Below, piece by piece: positions 5,373-13,666 of a DNA stretch of 20,469 bases; the stretch's first letter is position 1, and the number at the start of each line of letters is the position of its first letter. Source of the stretch: Thiotrichaceae bacterium (lineage in GTDB: Bacteria; Pseudomonadota; Gammaproteobacteria; Thiotrichales; Thiotrichaceae); assembly GCA_024762625.1 (NCBI GenBank), contig JANTHA010000006.1, positions 1 through 20,469 of the forward strand. The letters are read 5' to 3'. The notes under the pieces are model-generated. The model saw nothing but the letters and a program-made list of their open reading frames with translations. It searched no databases and was not told the origin of the DNA. A program made the translations under genes and the position numbers.

Positions 5373-8048
5373 CTAAAATAGCTGTTCCGGGATTTCGACC
5401 TGCTGTGGTCTTCTGTCACGCCGGGGTTGTGGTGGTCTTGATTGTGGTTGTTGCCTGACTTGTCTTTCTTCAGGCCAGGGCGTCAAAGGTCGCCCAGCGC
5501 GTCGATCTTGCTCCCGTTGCCTGGCGATCGCGCGTCTTCTTTCATTGGCGGCGCGTTGGGCCGCCTCCCTGCGCAAACGATCCTGTTGTCTGATCTCAGC
5601 CGCCTTTTCTGCATCCTGGAGTTGTAGCATGCGTTGTTTCTCTGCAAGCGCTTCTTTATGCGTTTCCATGTACTCGAATACTTCCTGTTCGGTCGGTATT
5701 TGTGATTGAACCAGTAACTCCCGCACTGTTGTAAGTGTATAGGCGTTGGGCGGCATGCCTGTTTCGGCATCCAGTTCGACGCTGATCATGCCTCTGGGAA
5801 CTTTCCATTGTTTCTGTTTGTAATCTTTCAAGGCGGTTTTCATATAGTCAATCCAGACGGGCAGAGCAGCGCCCGCAGCCGTTTCTCTTCTTCCCAGGGG
5901 CTTGATTTGATCAAACCCGATCCAGACGACAGTCACCAGATCAGGCGTAAAGCCACAGAACCAGGCGTCTTTTTGGTCATCGGTAGTGCCTGTTTTTCCC
6001 GCCAGGTCGCGCCTTCCCAGCATAGCGGTGGCGCGAGCTGCAGTCCCCGCCTGGGCGACGCTTTGCAGCATGCTGGTGATTTGATAATGGACGTGGGGCG
6101 CCATGATGCGTTTGGCGGGCGGGTTGTCGTCAGAATGGGCGTCTTTATTTTGTTTGTTCTTTTGGGAATCAGGGTGCAACAAGGGGTCGCATTTCTCGCA
6201 AGCTGTTTCCGGTCTGGCTTGATAAATTATTTTTCCATGGCGGTCTTCGATTTTACGAATAAAGTAATTGTTCACTTTGTAGCCGCCATTGGCAAAACTT
6301 GCGTAGGCGGTTGCCATTTGTAACGGTGTAGCTGAGCCGGTGCCTAATGAAAGCGTCAGGTCTTTTGGGAGCGCTTCATCGCTAAAACCGAATTGTTTTG
6401 CATAATCAATGGCATAACCCAGGCCAATTTTCTGAAGTAAACGGATGGATGGAAGGTTTTTAGATTTCGCCAAGGCGACCCGCAAGCGGATTGGGCCGCC
6501 TACATCATGACCATAGTTTTGTGGTTTCCATGTGCTGCCGGGAATTTCGATGAGTTCATTTTCAACCGTGGTGGCTGGCGAAAACCCTTTGGCGAGCGCG
6601 GCGGCGTAGACAAAGGGTTTGAAGCTTGATCCAGGTTGGCGTTTTGCTTGTAAAGCGCGATTAAATTTGCTGTACCTGAAATCAAAACCGCCGACAATCG
6701 CTTCAATGGCGCCATCCCTGGGATTTAGTGACACCAGTGCGCCGCTCACTTTTGGCAATTGAGATAATTGCCATTGGCCTTTGCTGTCTTTTTCAAGACG
6801 AACAATATCGCCAACCTTGAGCACCTGATTAACCTGTTTGGGTTTTTTGCCGAGGCGGTTTTCGTTAATGTAGGGTCGCGCCCACTTCATCTGTTTAAGG
6901 CTGAGTTGTATCGGCCTGGGCTGGTTTAATACTTCCAGGGTCGCGGATTTTTTTCCGCTTTTGAGAACCATCGCCGGATATAGGTCGCCATAAACTTTGT
7001 ATTGCTTCAGTTTTTTTTGTCTCGCCTCATGAGTTTTGAGGTTCTTTTTTAATTCGTCGGTTTCAAGCTTGTCTTCCGGGCCGCGATAACCATGCCGTTT
7101 AGTGTATTTGATTAAATGTTTTCTCAAGGTGGTGATCGCGTTGTGTTGCGCCTTGCTATCCAGCGTGGTGTAAATTTTCAACCCGAGTTTGTAGATATTT
7201 GCTTCGCCAAAACGTTTGATGGCGTCGGTGCGCGCCATTTCGGCCATGTAGGGCGCATAGGTTTGGGTCTCAACCTGGTGGATTTTGGCGCTGAGTTTTT
7301 CATTAATGGCGCTCTGGTAATCGTTTTGACTAATATAGTGCAATTGCAACATGCGTTGCAGGATGTAATCCCTCCGTTTTTTGGCTCTTGCAGGATTAAT
7401 CACGGGATTATAACGGGATGGCGCCTTGGGTAATCCTGCAATCATGGCGCTTTGCGCAAGCGTCAAGTCTTCCACTTTTTTTCCATAATAAATTTCTGCA
7501 GCCGAACCGACGCCATAGGCTCGTTTTCCCAGAAAAATTTTGTTCATGTAGAGTTCAAGGATTTGTTCTTTACTCAGTTCTTCTTCTATTTTTAACGCCA
7601 GCAAGGCTTCGCGCAGTTTTCTGTCAAGCGTTCTTTCGTTGCTGAGATAAAAATTACGCGCTACCTGCATGGTGATGGTGCTGGCGCCCTGTGAGACATG
7701 TCCGCTTTTAAGCGCCGCAACGATGGCTCGGGCAATGCCGCGGAAATCAACTCCCTTATGTTGATAAAAGCGCGCATCTTCAATGGCGATAAAGGCATTG
7801 CGCAGGTTTTTTGGAACCTCTTCATATTTAACCGGGCGTCGACGGTATTGTCCAAATTCGGCGATCAGTTGATTGTCTTTGCTATAAACGCGCAACGGTA
7901 ATTGTAATTGTGTGTTTTTTAATTCACTCACAGAAGGGATTTGCGGCGCATAATAGAAGTAGATGGTTGCGACAACAATGACGCCAAGAATCGCCAGCGT
8001 AATCAGCGACGCAATCAGATAACGAATAATTTTAGTGGTAAACGACAT
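5373..8048 (-). CDS. mrcA: Penicillin-binding protein 1A, bifunctional peptidoglycan synthase
   Basis: Class A PBP that polymerises glycan strands and cross-links peptides in the periplasm. The 891-residue product has a short cytoplasmic N-terminus and one membrane segment (about 9-33). The GT51 glycosyltransferase includes EDARFYQHKGVD (catalytic E90) and GASTITMQVARN (121-132). A PBP1A-type OB-like insert lies at about 320-435. The transpeptidase shows GSSFKPF (nucleophile S474, K477), SKN (529-531) and KTGTT (685-689). The insert with CEKC (617-620) occurs in E. coli PBP1A as well. The tail from about 795 is a predicted coiled coil turning into an Arg/Gln/Pro-rich end. It diverges from pilM, a standard gammaproteobacterial pairing, and its leader contains tandem 9-mers. 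Confidence 0.97.
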   Translation of the reverse strand: MSFTTKIIRYLIASLITLAILGVIVVATIYFYYAPQIPSVSELKNTQLQLPLRVYSKDNQLIAEFGQYRRRPVKYEEVPKNLRNAFIAIEDARFYQHKGVDFRGIARAIVAALKSGHVSQGASTITMQVARNFYLSNERTLDRKLREALLALKIEEELSKEQILELYMNKIFLGKRAYGVGSAAEIYYGKKVEDLTLAQSAMIAGLPKAPSRYNPVINPARAKKRRDYILQRMLQLHYISQNDYQSAINEKLSAKIHQVETQTYAPYMAEMARTDAIKRFGEANIYKLGLKIYTTLDSKAQHNAITTLRKHLIKYTKRHGYRGPEDKLETDELKKNLKTHEARQKKLKQYKVYGDLYPAMVLKSGKKSATLEVLNQPRPIQLSLKQMKWARPYINENRLGKKPKQVNQVLKVGDIVRLEKDSKGQWQLSQLPKVSGALVSLNPRDGAIEAIVGGFDFRYSKFNRALQAKRQPGSSFKPFVYAAALAKGFSPATTVENELIEIPGSTWKPQNYGHDVGGPIRLRVALAKSKNLPSIRLLQKIGLGYAIDYAKQFGFSDEALPKDLTLSLGTGSATPLQMATAYASFANGGYKVNNYFIRKIEDRHGKIIYQARPETACEKCDPLLHPDSQKNKQNKDAHSDDNPPAKRIMAPHVHYQITSMLQSVAQAGTAARATAMLGRRDLAGKTGTTDDQKDAWFCGFTPDLVTVVWIGFDQIKPLGRRETAAGAALPVWIDYMKTALKDYKQKQWKVPRGMISVELDAETGMPPNAYTLTTVRELLVQSQIPTEQEVFEYMETHKEALAEKQRMLQLQDAEKAAEIRQQDRLRREAAQRAANERRRAIARQREQDRRAGRPLTPWPEERQVRQQPQSRPPQPRRDRRPQQVEIPEQLF

Positions 8049-8382
8049 TGTATATGTAACTTAGGCAGTATGGGCAATTCTGGCAATATGGGTAATATGG
8101 CTATTAAAAGAAGAACTGGGTTTTTTATGAGTTTTTATATCAACGATAGTACATTGAAGATGAACAAGATAAGTAAAACCAATCGATTTTTTTCAATCTC
8201 CGACATACCGTCTGTCAAAAGGTTGCGCCTTTTGGGAAGAAGAGAGTAGACTATTTTTTCAAGGGGCGCTAGTATTTGCTTAGAACTAGAGAGATTTAAC
8301 AAATTTCGTCCGTTGTTGCTCAAGCGTAAAAACGAATGGCGTTTTCTCATTTATATAATAATAACTATAATAGGATTCATCT
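8049..8382. other. Divergent control region between mrcA and pilM
   Basis: This 334-base AT-rich gap has no supported gene; open frames crossing it are short and repeat-derived. It holds tandem 9-mers next to mrcA (8064-8099), a perfect seven-pair inverted repeat CAAAAGG-TTGCG-CCTTTTG (8216-8234) and, near pilM, overlapping TATAAT-like boxes at 8354-8359 and 8366-8371 with no good -35 partner. I found no sigma-54 (GG-N10-GC) element. Confidence 0.65.
8064..8099. repeat. Four tandem 9-mers upstream of mrcA
   Basis: Read on the plus strand the units are GGCAGTATG, GGCAATTCT, GGCAATATG and GGTAATATG, back to back. They begin 16 bases from the mrcA start codon, so they lie in its 5' leader or overlap its promoter. 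The units are imperfect. Confidence 0.8.
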
Positions 8383-9435
8383 GTGTTTTCCTTCTCAAAT
8401 AAAAAAGGCAGTCTTCTCGGCATCGATATCAGCTCTTCAGCAGTTAAATTGATTGAGCTTTCCCGTAAAGGTTCAAAATATCGTGTTGACAGTTATGGAG
8501 TGGCGTCATTGCCTGAAGGCGCGGCAAACGAACGCGACATTCACGAAGCCGAGCTGGTTGGCGAAGCGATTAAAAAAGTATTGCAGAACAGCCGCACCAA
8601 GAGCCGTCGATGCGCTTTGGGTATTCCTTCTTCGATGGCGATCAATAAAGTCATCTCCGTGCCTGCTTCCATTCCCGCAACAGAACTTGAAGCGCAGATC
8701 TCGCTGGAAGCCGAGCAATATATTCCTTACCCCATGGATGAAGTCAATTTTGACTTTGAAGTATTGGGAGAATCGAAGACATCGCCTGAAATGATGGATG
8801 TGCTGCTTGCAGCGACCCGCACTGAAAATGTGGAAGTCAGGCTGGCGGCTGCCGAGATGGCGGGACTGGATGTTGAAATTGTCGATCTGGAGTCTCATGC
8901 CGTCGAATTATTATTCAGCACCATGGTGGAAGATGTTGAAAAACATGATGTGCTAGCGGTGGTAGATTTTGGCGCATCCATGACGGGTATCAATGTATTT
9001 GAAAAAGGCAAGGTTGTATTTTCAAGAGAGCAGGTGTTTGGCGGCAAACAGTTAACACAGGAAATCATGCAACGCTATGGCTTGAGTTATGCTGAAGCGG
9101 GCCTGGCCAAGAAGAACGGCAACCTCCCGGAAGGTTATATACCTGAAGTGCTTGAGCCGTTTAAGGAAAACATGGTAAGGCAGGTGCAACGTTTCCTGCA
9201 ATTCTATTACGCATCCACCCAGCAGGAAAAAATTGACAAAATTTTGCTTTCCGGCGGCGGCGCGAGCATCCCTGGCATTGATGAACAGATTCAGGATGCT
9301 ATCGGCATACCAACAGCCCTGGCGAACCCGTTTTCGCATGTGGTGTTAAATTCCAAGGTTAATCCGGCGCGGTTTACAAGTGATATCCCTGCGATGTTGG
9401 TTCCAACGGGTCTGGCTTTAAGAGGATTTGAATAA
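8383..9435 (+). CDS. pilM: Type IV pilus assembly protein PilM, actin-like ATPase
   Basis: Cytoplasmic actin-fold protein that binds the N-terminal tail of PilN and links the pilus alignment complex to the motor. The 350-residue length is normal. Phosphate-1 loop GIDISSSAVKLIEL (13-26), phosphate-2 region VVDFGASMTGINVF (193-206) and adenosine motif ILLSGGGASIPGID (287-300) are all present. The start is GTG 8383, supported by AGGAT at 8372-8376. Its stop shares one base with the pilN start (TAATG). It is the first gene of the pilMNOPQ operon and divergent from mrcA. Confidence 0.97.
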   Translation: MFSFSNKKGSLLGIDISSSAVKLIELSRKGSKYRVDSYGVASLPEGAANERDIHEAELVGEAIKKVLQNSRTKSRRCALGIPSSMAINKVISVPASIPATELEAQISLEAEQYIPYPMDEVNFDFEVLGESKTSPEMMDVLLAATRTENVEVRLAAAEMAGLDVEIVDLESHAVELLFSTMVEDVEKHDVLAVVDFGASMTGINVFEKGKVVFSREQVFGGKQLTQEIMQRYGLSYAEAGLAKKNGNLPEGYIPEVLEPFKENMVRQVQRFLQFYYASTQQEKIDKILLSGGGASIPGIDEQIQDAIGIPTALANPFSHVVLNSKVNPARFTSDIPAMLVPTGLALRGFE

Positions 9436-10016
9436 TGGCGGGAATTAATCTATTACCCTGGCGGGAAGCGGCTCGTAAAAAAAGCCAGCAACAGTTTGTG
9501 ATGACTGCCGTCGGCGCGATTTTACTTGGCGCAGCAACCGTAGGCGCTGGCTATGCTTATATGCAAGGCCGGATTGCTTATCAGGAAGCCAGAAACCAGT
9601 ATTTACAAACCGAGATTAAAAAGCTTGATAAAGACATCGCGGAAATAAAATTACTGGACGCGCAACGTAAAGCGCTACTGGATCGGATCGCGGTGATTGA
9701 ACGCCTGCAATCCACCAGACCAGGCATTGTGCATTTGTTTGATGAAATGGTCAATGCATTACCCAAGGGCTTGTATTTGACGCAACTTCAGCAAACAGAA
9801 AACAAAATCAAGCTGGAAGGAAAAGCCGAATCCAATGCTCGAGTTTCCAGTTACATGAATAAACTTGACGCATCTCCCTGGTTAAGTTCTTCTGATCTGA
9901 ATACGATTTCAGTTTCAAAAAATAATAAAGAAGACAGTCGCTTACGTTATTTTAGCCTGAATGTGACGCAACTCTTAAAAACAAGTTCGGATGAGGGTGT
10001 TAAAAATGGCCATTGA
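9435..10016 (+). CDS. pilN: Type IV pilus assembly protein PilN
   Basis: Inner-membrane protein of the alignment complex, 193 residues. The cytoplasmic N-terminus carries the hallmark INLLPWRE (4-11), the segment that docks into PilM. One transmembrane helix follows (about 21-43), then a periplasmic coiled coil (about 45-95) and a ferredoxin-like domain that pairs with PilO. The start overlaps the pilM stop by one base and the end overlaps pilO by 11 bases, so expression is likely coupled. Confidence 0.96.
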   Translation: MAGINLLPWREAARKKSQQQFVMTAVGAILLGAATVGAGYAYMQGRIAYQEARNQYLQTEIKKLDKDIAEIKLLDAQRKALLDRIAVIERLQSTRPGIVHLFDEMVNALPKGLYLTQLQQTENKIKLEGKAESNARVSSYMNKLDASPWLSSSDLNTISVSKNNKEDSRLRYFSLNVTQLLKTSSDEGVKNGH

Positions 10017-10641
10017 TTTACAAGAAATTAACAGCCTGATCGAAGATCCGGCCAATGTATCGCTGCCAATCAAGGTTGGCGCTATTCTGGCATTGTTCGC
10101 ACTGGTTGTTTTCGCCGGATACAAGTTCATCATTGTGGATGAAATTGCTGCACATGAACAGGTCGTTTCAAAGGAAGATGGCTTACGAAAAACGTTTGAA
10201 AAGAAACAGGGAAGGGCAAATCAACTACCTGCTCTGAAGGCGCAGTTAAATGAAATGCAAACGTCTTTTGCCGCATTAAAAAGGCAGCTGCCCAGCGATA
10301 CTGAAATACCGGGTCTGATTCTGGATATATCAGAAAAAGGATTAACCAATGGGCTGGAAATTGATTTATTTGAGCCAAAACCGGAAATACAGAAAGAGTT
10401 TTTTGCTGAAAAGCCTATCACACTTAAAGCCAAGGGAACCTATAATGAACTGGCTGCATTTGTGAGTGATTTATCCGGTTTACCGCGGATTGTGACAATC
10501 AATAATATTCATCTAACACCGGAAAAGTCGGGAAAAGCAAAAAGCAAGAAAAAGTCTAATAATGGCTCACGGCTTATTCTGGAAGCAACCATTAAAACTT
10601 ATCGTTATTTGAATGAAGAAGATGAGGACAATGCAGGATGA
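10006..10641 (+). CDS. pilO: Type IV pilus assembly protein PilO
   Basis: Inner-membrane partner of PilN, 211 residues: a short cytoplasmic start, one transmembrane helix (about 24-43), a coiled coil (about 48-95) and a C-terminal ferredoxin-like domain with the family pattern ITLKAKGTYNELAAFVSDLSGLPRIVTI, followed by a Lys/Ser-rich loop and a final strand. I start at ATG 10006 because a GAGGGTG ribosome-binding site lies just upstream; ATG 9991 would place its codons on that site. It overlaps pilN by 11 bases and pilP by four (ATGA). Confidence 0.96.
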   Translation: MAIDLQEINSLIEDPANVSLPIKVGAILALFALVVFAGYKFIIVDEIAAHEQVVSKEDGLRKTFEKKQGRANQLPALKAQLNEMQTSFAALKRQLPSDTEIPGLILDISEKGLTNGLEIDLFEPKPEIQKEFFAEKPITLKAKGTYNELAAFVSDLSGLPRIVTINNIHLTPEKSGKAKSKKKSNNGSRLILEATIKTYRYLNEEDEDNAG

Positions 10642-11195
10642 TTTCTTTCAACAATAAAAATAACAACCGGGGTGCGAAGTGCTCAATGAAAAAAATAATG
10701 CCGTTGATGCTCATCTCGACAGTCATGCTAACAGCCTGTAACCAGGGCATGGATGACCTGAATCAATATGTTGCACAACAAAAAGCCAAACCGGCGGCTC
10801 CCATTGAGCCAATTCCTGAGGTAAAGCCTTATTTGCGTTATATGTACCCGGGGCATGATAAAGACCCGTTCGATACAGCCATGCTAGCGCCTAGCGCTGT
10901 ACCCATAGTGGATAATGGCATTAAGGTGGATACATCCAGGGTGCCCGAGTTTCTGGAAGGATTTCCACTGGATAGCCTCAAAATGGTCGGTACGGTCTAC
11001 AAAGATAAAACGCTTTGGGCCTTGATTAAAATACCGGATGGCGCTGTACAGAGCGTTAAACCCGGAAACTATCTGGGTCAAAACTATGGGAAAGTTCTTT
11101 CCATTGAAGAGTCTCAAATAAAATTAAAAGAAACGGTTTCGAATGGACTAGGCGGATTCAAGGAGCGTGAAACAACCGTTGTGCTTAATCAATAA
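10638..11195 (+). CDS. pilP: Type IV pilus assembly lipoprotein PilP
   Basis: Inner-membrane-anchored lipoprotein that binds PilN-PilO and the N0 region of the secretin PilQ, bridging the periplasm. A lipobox LTAC gives acylated C34 if translation starts at 10638. Next come a flexible Pro-rich stretch, the DPFD motif and a beta-sandwich with FPLDSLKMVGTV and VKPGNYLGQNYGKV, typical of PilP. Two starts are possible. ATG 10638 overlaps the pilO stop and has GAGGA upstream. ATG 10686 gives a conventional 17-residue signal peptide before the cysteine. I keep 10638 on ribosome-binding evidence, with moderate certainty. Confidence 0.95.
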   Translation: MISFNNKNNNRGAKCSMKKIMPLMLISTVMLTACNQGMDDLNQYVAQQKAKPAAPIEPIPEVKPYLRYMYPGHDKDPFDTAMLAPSAVPIVDNGIKVDTSRVPEFLEGFPLDSLKMVGTVYKDKTLWALIKIPDGAVQSVKPGNYLGQNYGKVLSIEESQIKLKETVSNGLGGFKERETTVVLNQ

Positions 11196-11321
11196 CATTG
11201 AATTAGTAGCATTGAGACATTAAAAAAACTGGATTTGGCAAATACCGGACATAAATGAAAACCGCCATAAAAATAAACAACAATATAAAAATAAAACTAT
11301 TCTAGTAGTGGGTTAATTAAA

Positions 11322-13577
11322 ATGAAAATAATGACACGTACATTGGTGATCCTGAGTTTGCCGGCTTTGCTGTTAGCAACGGGTAGTAGTTATGCCGCTG
11401 CGCAATTGCAAACAGTTGATTCTGTCGTCCAGGCATCTGGTAATTCCACATTAAGACTGCATTTTGATAGTGCCGTAGGTCGACCCAAGAGCTTTACCAT
11501 GAAACAGCCCGCGACTATTGTTCTGGATTTTCCAGGCGCATCGTTGGGTATGAAGTCGCGAAAGAAGGTGGTCAATTCTAATAATGTAAAATACCTTAAA
11601 TTCGCCCGCGGCAGTAATAAATTACGCGTTATGGTTTCGTTAAATAAACTGACGAAATATACAACCAGTTTGCAAGGCAATGATGTTGTGCTTCATTTTT
11701 CAAATAAGCCTGCATCACAACCCAGGGTCGTAGCGAATACAGCCAGACCAGCCATTAATAAAACAAAATCAGCTCCTAAAAGAATGGTTAGAAAAGCGGC
11801 TACGCGCAGACCCGTTGTACCGGAGATCAGAGACGCCAACCGTATTTCTGGGCCTGTTGTCCGCCAGAAACGCGTTAGGCAACAGGCGGTCGCGAGTAAT
11901 TACAGGCAACGTCCTGCAGCACAACCGCGGCGCGTCAACTATCGTCCGGCGCAACATCATGGCGGTCGTGTGTTAGGAGGCGTTGATTTTCAGCGCACAG
12001 AAAATGGCGGTGGGCGAGCAGTCATTAAACTACCACATCCGGCGACTGTGGTTGAATCAAGAAAGCTGGGCAACAGCATTGTGCTGTTGTTAAAGAATGC
12101 CGCTTCCCGTCAGCCAAAGCGCCGCATTAACGTGATGGATTTTGCAACTCCCGCATCTTATATAGATATTGCCCGTAAAGGGGCGGACGTGCAAATCAAG
12201 ATTCTGGCGAATAAAGCCTTTGAATATAGCACCTCGCGCAACGGTCGTGACTTTATCGTCAATATCAATGAGGTAAAACGTATTGCAAAGCGTAACCCGT
12301 TGAAGAAGAAGCAGAAAAAATATACCGGCAAAACGCTTTCACTCAATTTCCAGGATATTGAAGTACGTTCAGTGCTGCAATTATTGGCGGATTTTACTGA
12401 CAAGAACATCGTGGTCAGCGATACGGTGAAAGGCAATATCACCTTGCGCCTGAAGAATGTTCCCTGGGATCAGGCGCTGGATATTGTGCTAGAGTCCAAA
12501 GGCCTGGCTATGCGTAGCAATGGTAATGTCATCTGGGTTGCTCCTGCAACAGAACTGGAGGCCAAGGAGCAGCGCGAGCTGCAAGCCATGAAGCGCAAAC
12601 AGTCACTGGAGCCATTGGTAACAGAATATATTGCCGTTAATTACGCGAAAGCGGAAGACATGGTTACTCTGGTCAAATCATCAGGCGGCAAGGATGAGGG
12701 TTCATTGTTATCCAAGCGCGGCAGCGTATCGCTGGATAAGCGCACGAATACGCTGCTGGTTCAGGATACGGCGGAGCGCGTGAGTGAGATTCGCGCCATG
12801 ATCAAGAATCTGGATGTGCCGGTTCGTCAGGTTTCGATTGAATCCAGAATTGTCATTGCGAATGATAATTTTGGTAAAAACCTGGGCGCGCGTTTTGGCG
12901 TGACCAATTTTAGCGACCATACAGCTACGTCAGGAAGCGCCGCCGCCAACAATTCCATGGTGAATGACCTGACCGGTGGAACAGGCAATGTTGCGATACC
13001 CGCCTTGAATGATCGGTTGAATGTGAATCTACCCATCGCAGGCGCTGCAGGCTCCTTCGGGTTTGCCGTATTGGCGAAAGACTTCCTGCTAGACCTTGAA
13101 TTGTCAGCGCTACAGGCAGAGAGTAAAGGTGAAATTATTTCGACGCCGCGCGTCGTCACTGCCGACAAGAAAAAAGCGTTGATCGAGCAGGGTGTTGAAA
13201 TCCCATATTTGACAGCGGCTTCAAGCGGCGCAACCACGGTATCTTTCAAAAAAGCTGTACTGAGTCTGGAAGTGACTCCACAAGTTACGCCTGATGAGCA
13301 TATTATTATGGATCTGAAAGTGAATCAGGATACAGTTGGTCGCGTATTTGCCGGCGTACCAAGCATCAACACGCGTGAAGTCAATACGCAGGTGCTGGTT
13401 GATAATGGGCAGACCATCGTACTGGGCGGCGTTCATGAAGAAGTCAAACAGAACGATACCGACAAAGTACCTGTTCTTGGTGATATACCCATGCTGGGAA
13501 GAATCTTCCAGCGCAATCAGAAAACCAATGATAAGCGCGAATTGTTGATTTTTGTAACGCCGAAGATACTGAAATAA
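11322..13577 (+). CDS. pilQ: Type IV pilus secretin PilQ
   Basis: Outer-membrane secretin through which the pilus passes. The 751-residue product has a signal peptide (cut near SSYAAA, about residue 26) and a first AMIN domain (about 28-127). A strongly basic Arg/Pro/Gln-rich linker (about 130-215) precedes a second AMIN domain (about 217-316). The STN/N0 domain is at about 338-410 (LSLNFQDIEVRSVLQLLADF), the N1 domain at about 430-500 and the secretin barrel at about 500-751, with VPVLGDIPMLGRIFQ (717-731). AMIN domains bind peptidoglycan. A 126-base AT-rich gap separates it from pilP; I saw no clear promoter or terminator there. A strong terminator follows. Confidence 0.97.
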   Translation: MKIMTRTLVILSLPALLLATGSSYAAAQLQTVDSVVQASGNSTLRLHFDSAVGRPKSFTMKQPATIVLDFPGASLGMKSRKKVVNSNNVKYLKFARGSNKLRVMVSLNKLTKYTTSLQGNDVVLHFSNKPASQPRVVANTARPAINKTKSAPKRMVRKAATRRPVVPEIRDANRISGPVVRQKRVRQQAVASNYRQRPAAQPRRVNYRPAQHHGGRVLGGVDFQRTENGGGRAVIKLPHPATVVESRKLGNSIVLLLKNAASRQPKRRINVMDFATPASYIDIARKGADVQIKILANKAFEYSTSRNGRDFIVNINEVKRIAKRNPLKKKQKKYTGKTLSLNFQDIEVRSVLQLLADFTDKNIVVSDTVKGNITLRLKNVPWDQALDIVLESKGLAMRSNGNVIWVAPATELEAKEQRELQAMKRKQSLEPLVTEYIAVNYAKAEDMVTLVKSSGGKDEGSLLSKRGSVSLDKRTNTLLVQDTAERVSEIRAMIKNLDVPVRQVSIESRIVIANDNFGKNLGARFGVTNFSDHTATSGSAAANNSMVNDLTGGTGNVAIPALNDRLNVNLPIAGAAGSFGFAVLAKDFLLDLELSALQAESKGEIISTPRVVTADKKKALIEQGVEIPYLTAASSGATTVSFKKAVLSLEVTPQVTPDEHIIMDLKVNQDTVGRVFAGVPSINTREVNTQVLVDNGQTIVLGGVHEEVKQNDTDKVPVLGDIPMLGRIFQRNQKTNDKRELLIFVTPKILK

Positions 13578-13600
13578 TTTTTCTTTAGATAATCTCCTAC

Positions 13601-13627
13601 AGGCCGGGCGATGACCCGGCCTTTTTT
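13601..13627 (+). terminator. Strong intrinsic terminator after pilQ
   Basis: AGGCCGGG (13601-13608) pairs perfectly with CCCGGCCT (13615-13622) around a CGATGA loop, and six Ts follow (13622-13627). This is a textbook rho-independent terminator 23 bases past the pilQ stop. It separates the pil genes from aroK, whose start is only 39 bases further on. Confidence 0.93.
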
Positions 13628-13631
13628 GTGC

Positions 13632-13660
13632 TTGATTCTTGTGTCCAAAAAAGGCATAAA
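13632..13660 (+). promoter_or_regulatory. Possible aroK promoter behind the pilQ terminator
   Basis: TTGATT (13632-13637) and CATAAA (13655-13660) are separated by exactly 17 bases; each matches the sigma-70 consensus at four of six positions. It fits between the terminator and aroK. The predicted start point falls at or next to the aroK ATG (13667), implying a leaderless transcript. The matches are modest. Confidence 0.4.
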
Positions 13661-13666
13661 CCAACC

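Noticed and set aside
6190..6200. CEKC cysteine pair in the PBP1A transpeptidase, as a possible redox or metal site
   Set aside because: E. coli PBP1A has a similar Cys-x-x-Cys segment in the same insert, so it is not a novelty of this protein.
5808..6323. 171-codon open frame on the plus strand opposite mrcA
   Set aside because: It is antisense to the transpeptidase domain of PBP1A, whose motifs are intact; no ribosome-binding site or domain supports it.
7941..8249. 102-codon plus-strand frame with GSMGNSGNMGNMA across the mrcA-pilM gap
   Set aside because: The glycine-asparagine run is only the translation of the tandem 9-mers; the frame starts inside mrcA antisense and has no homology I recognise.
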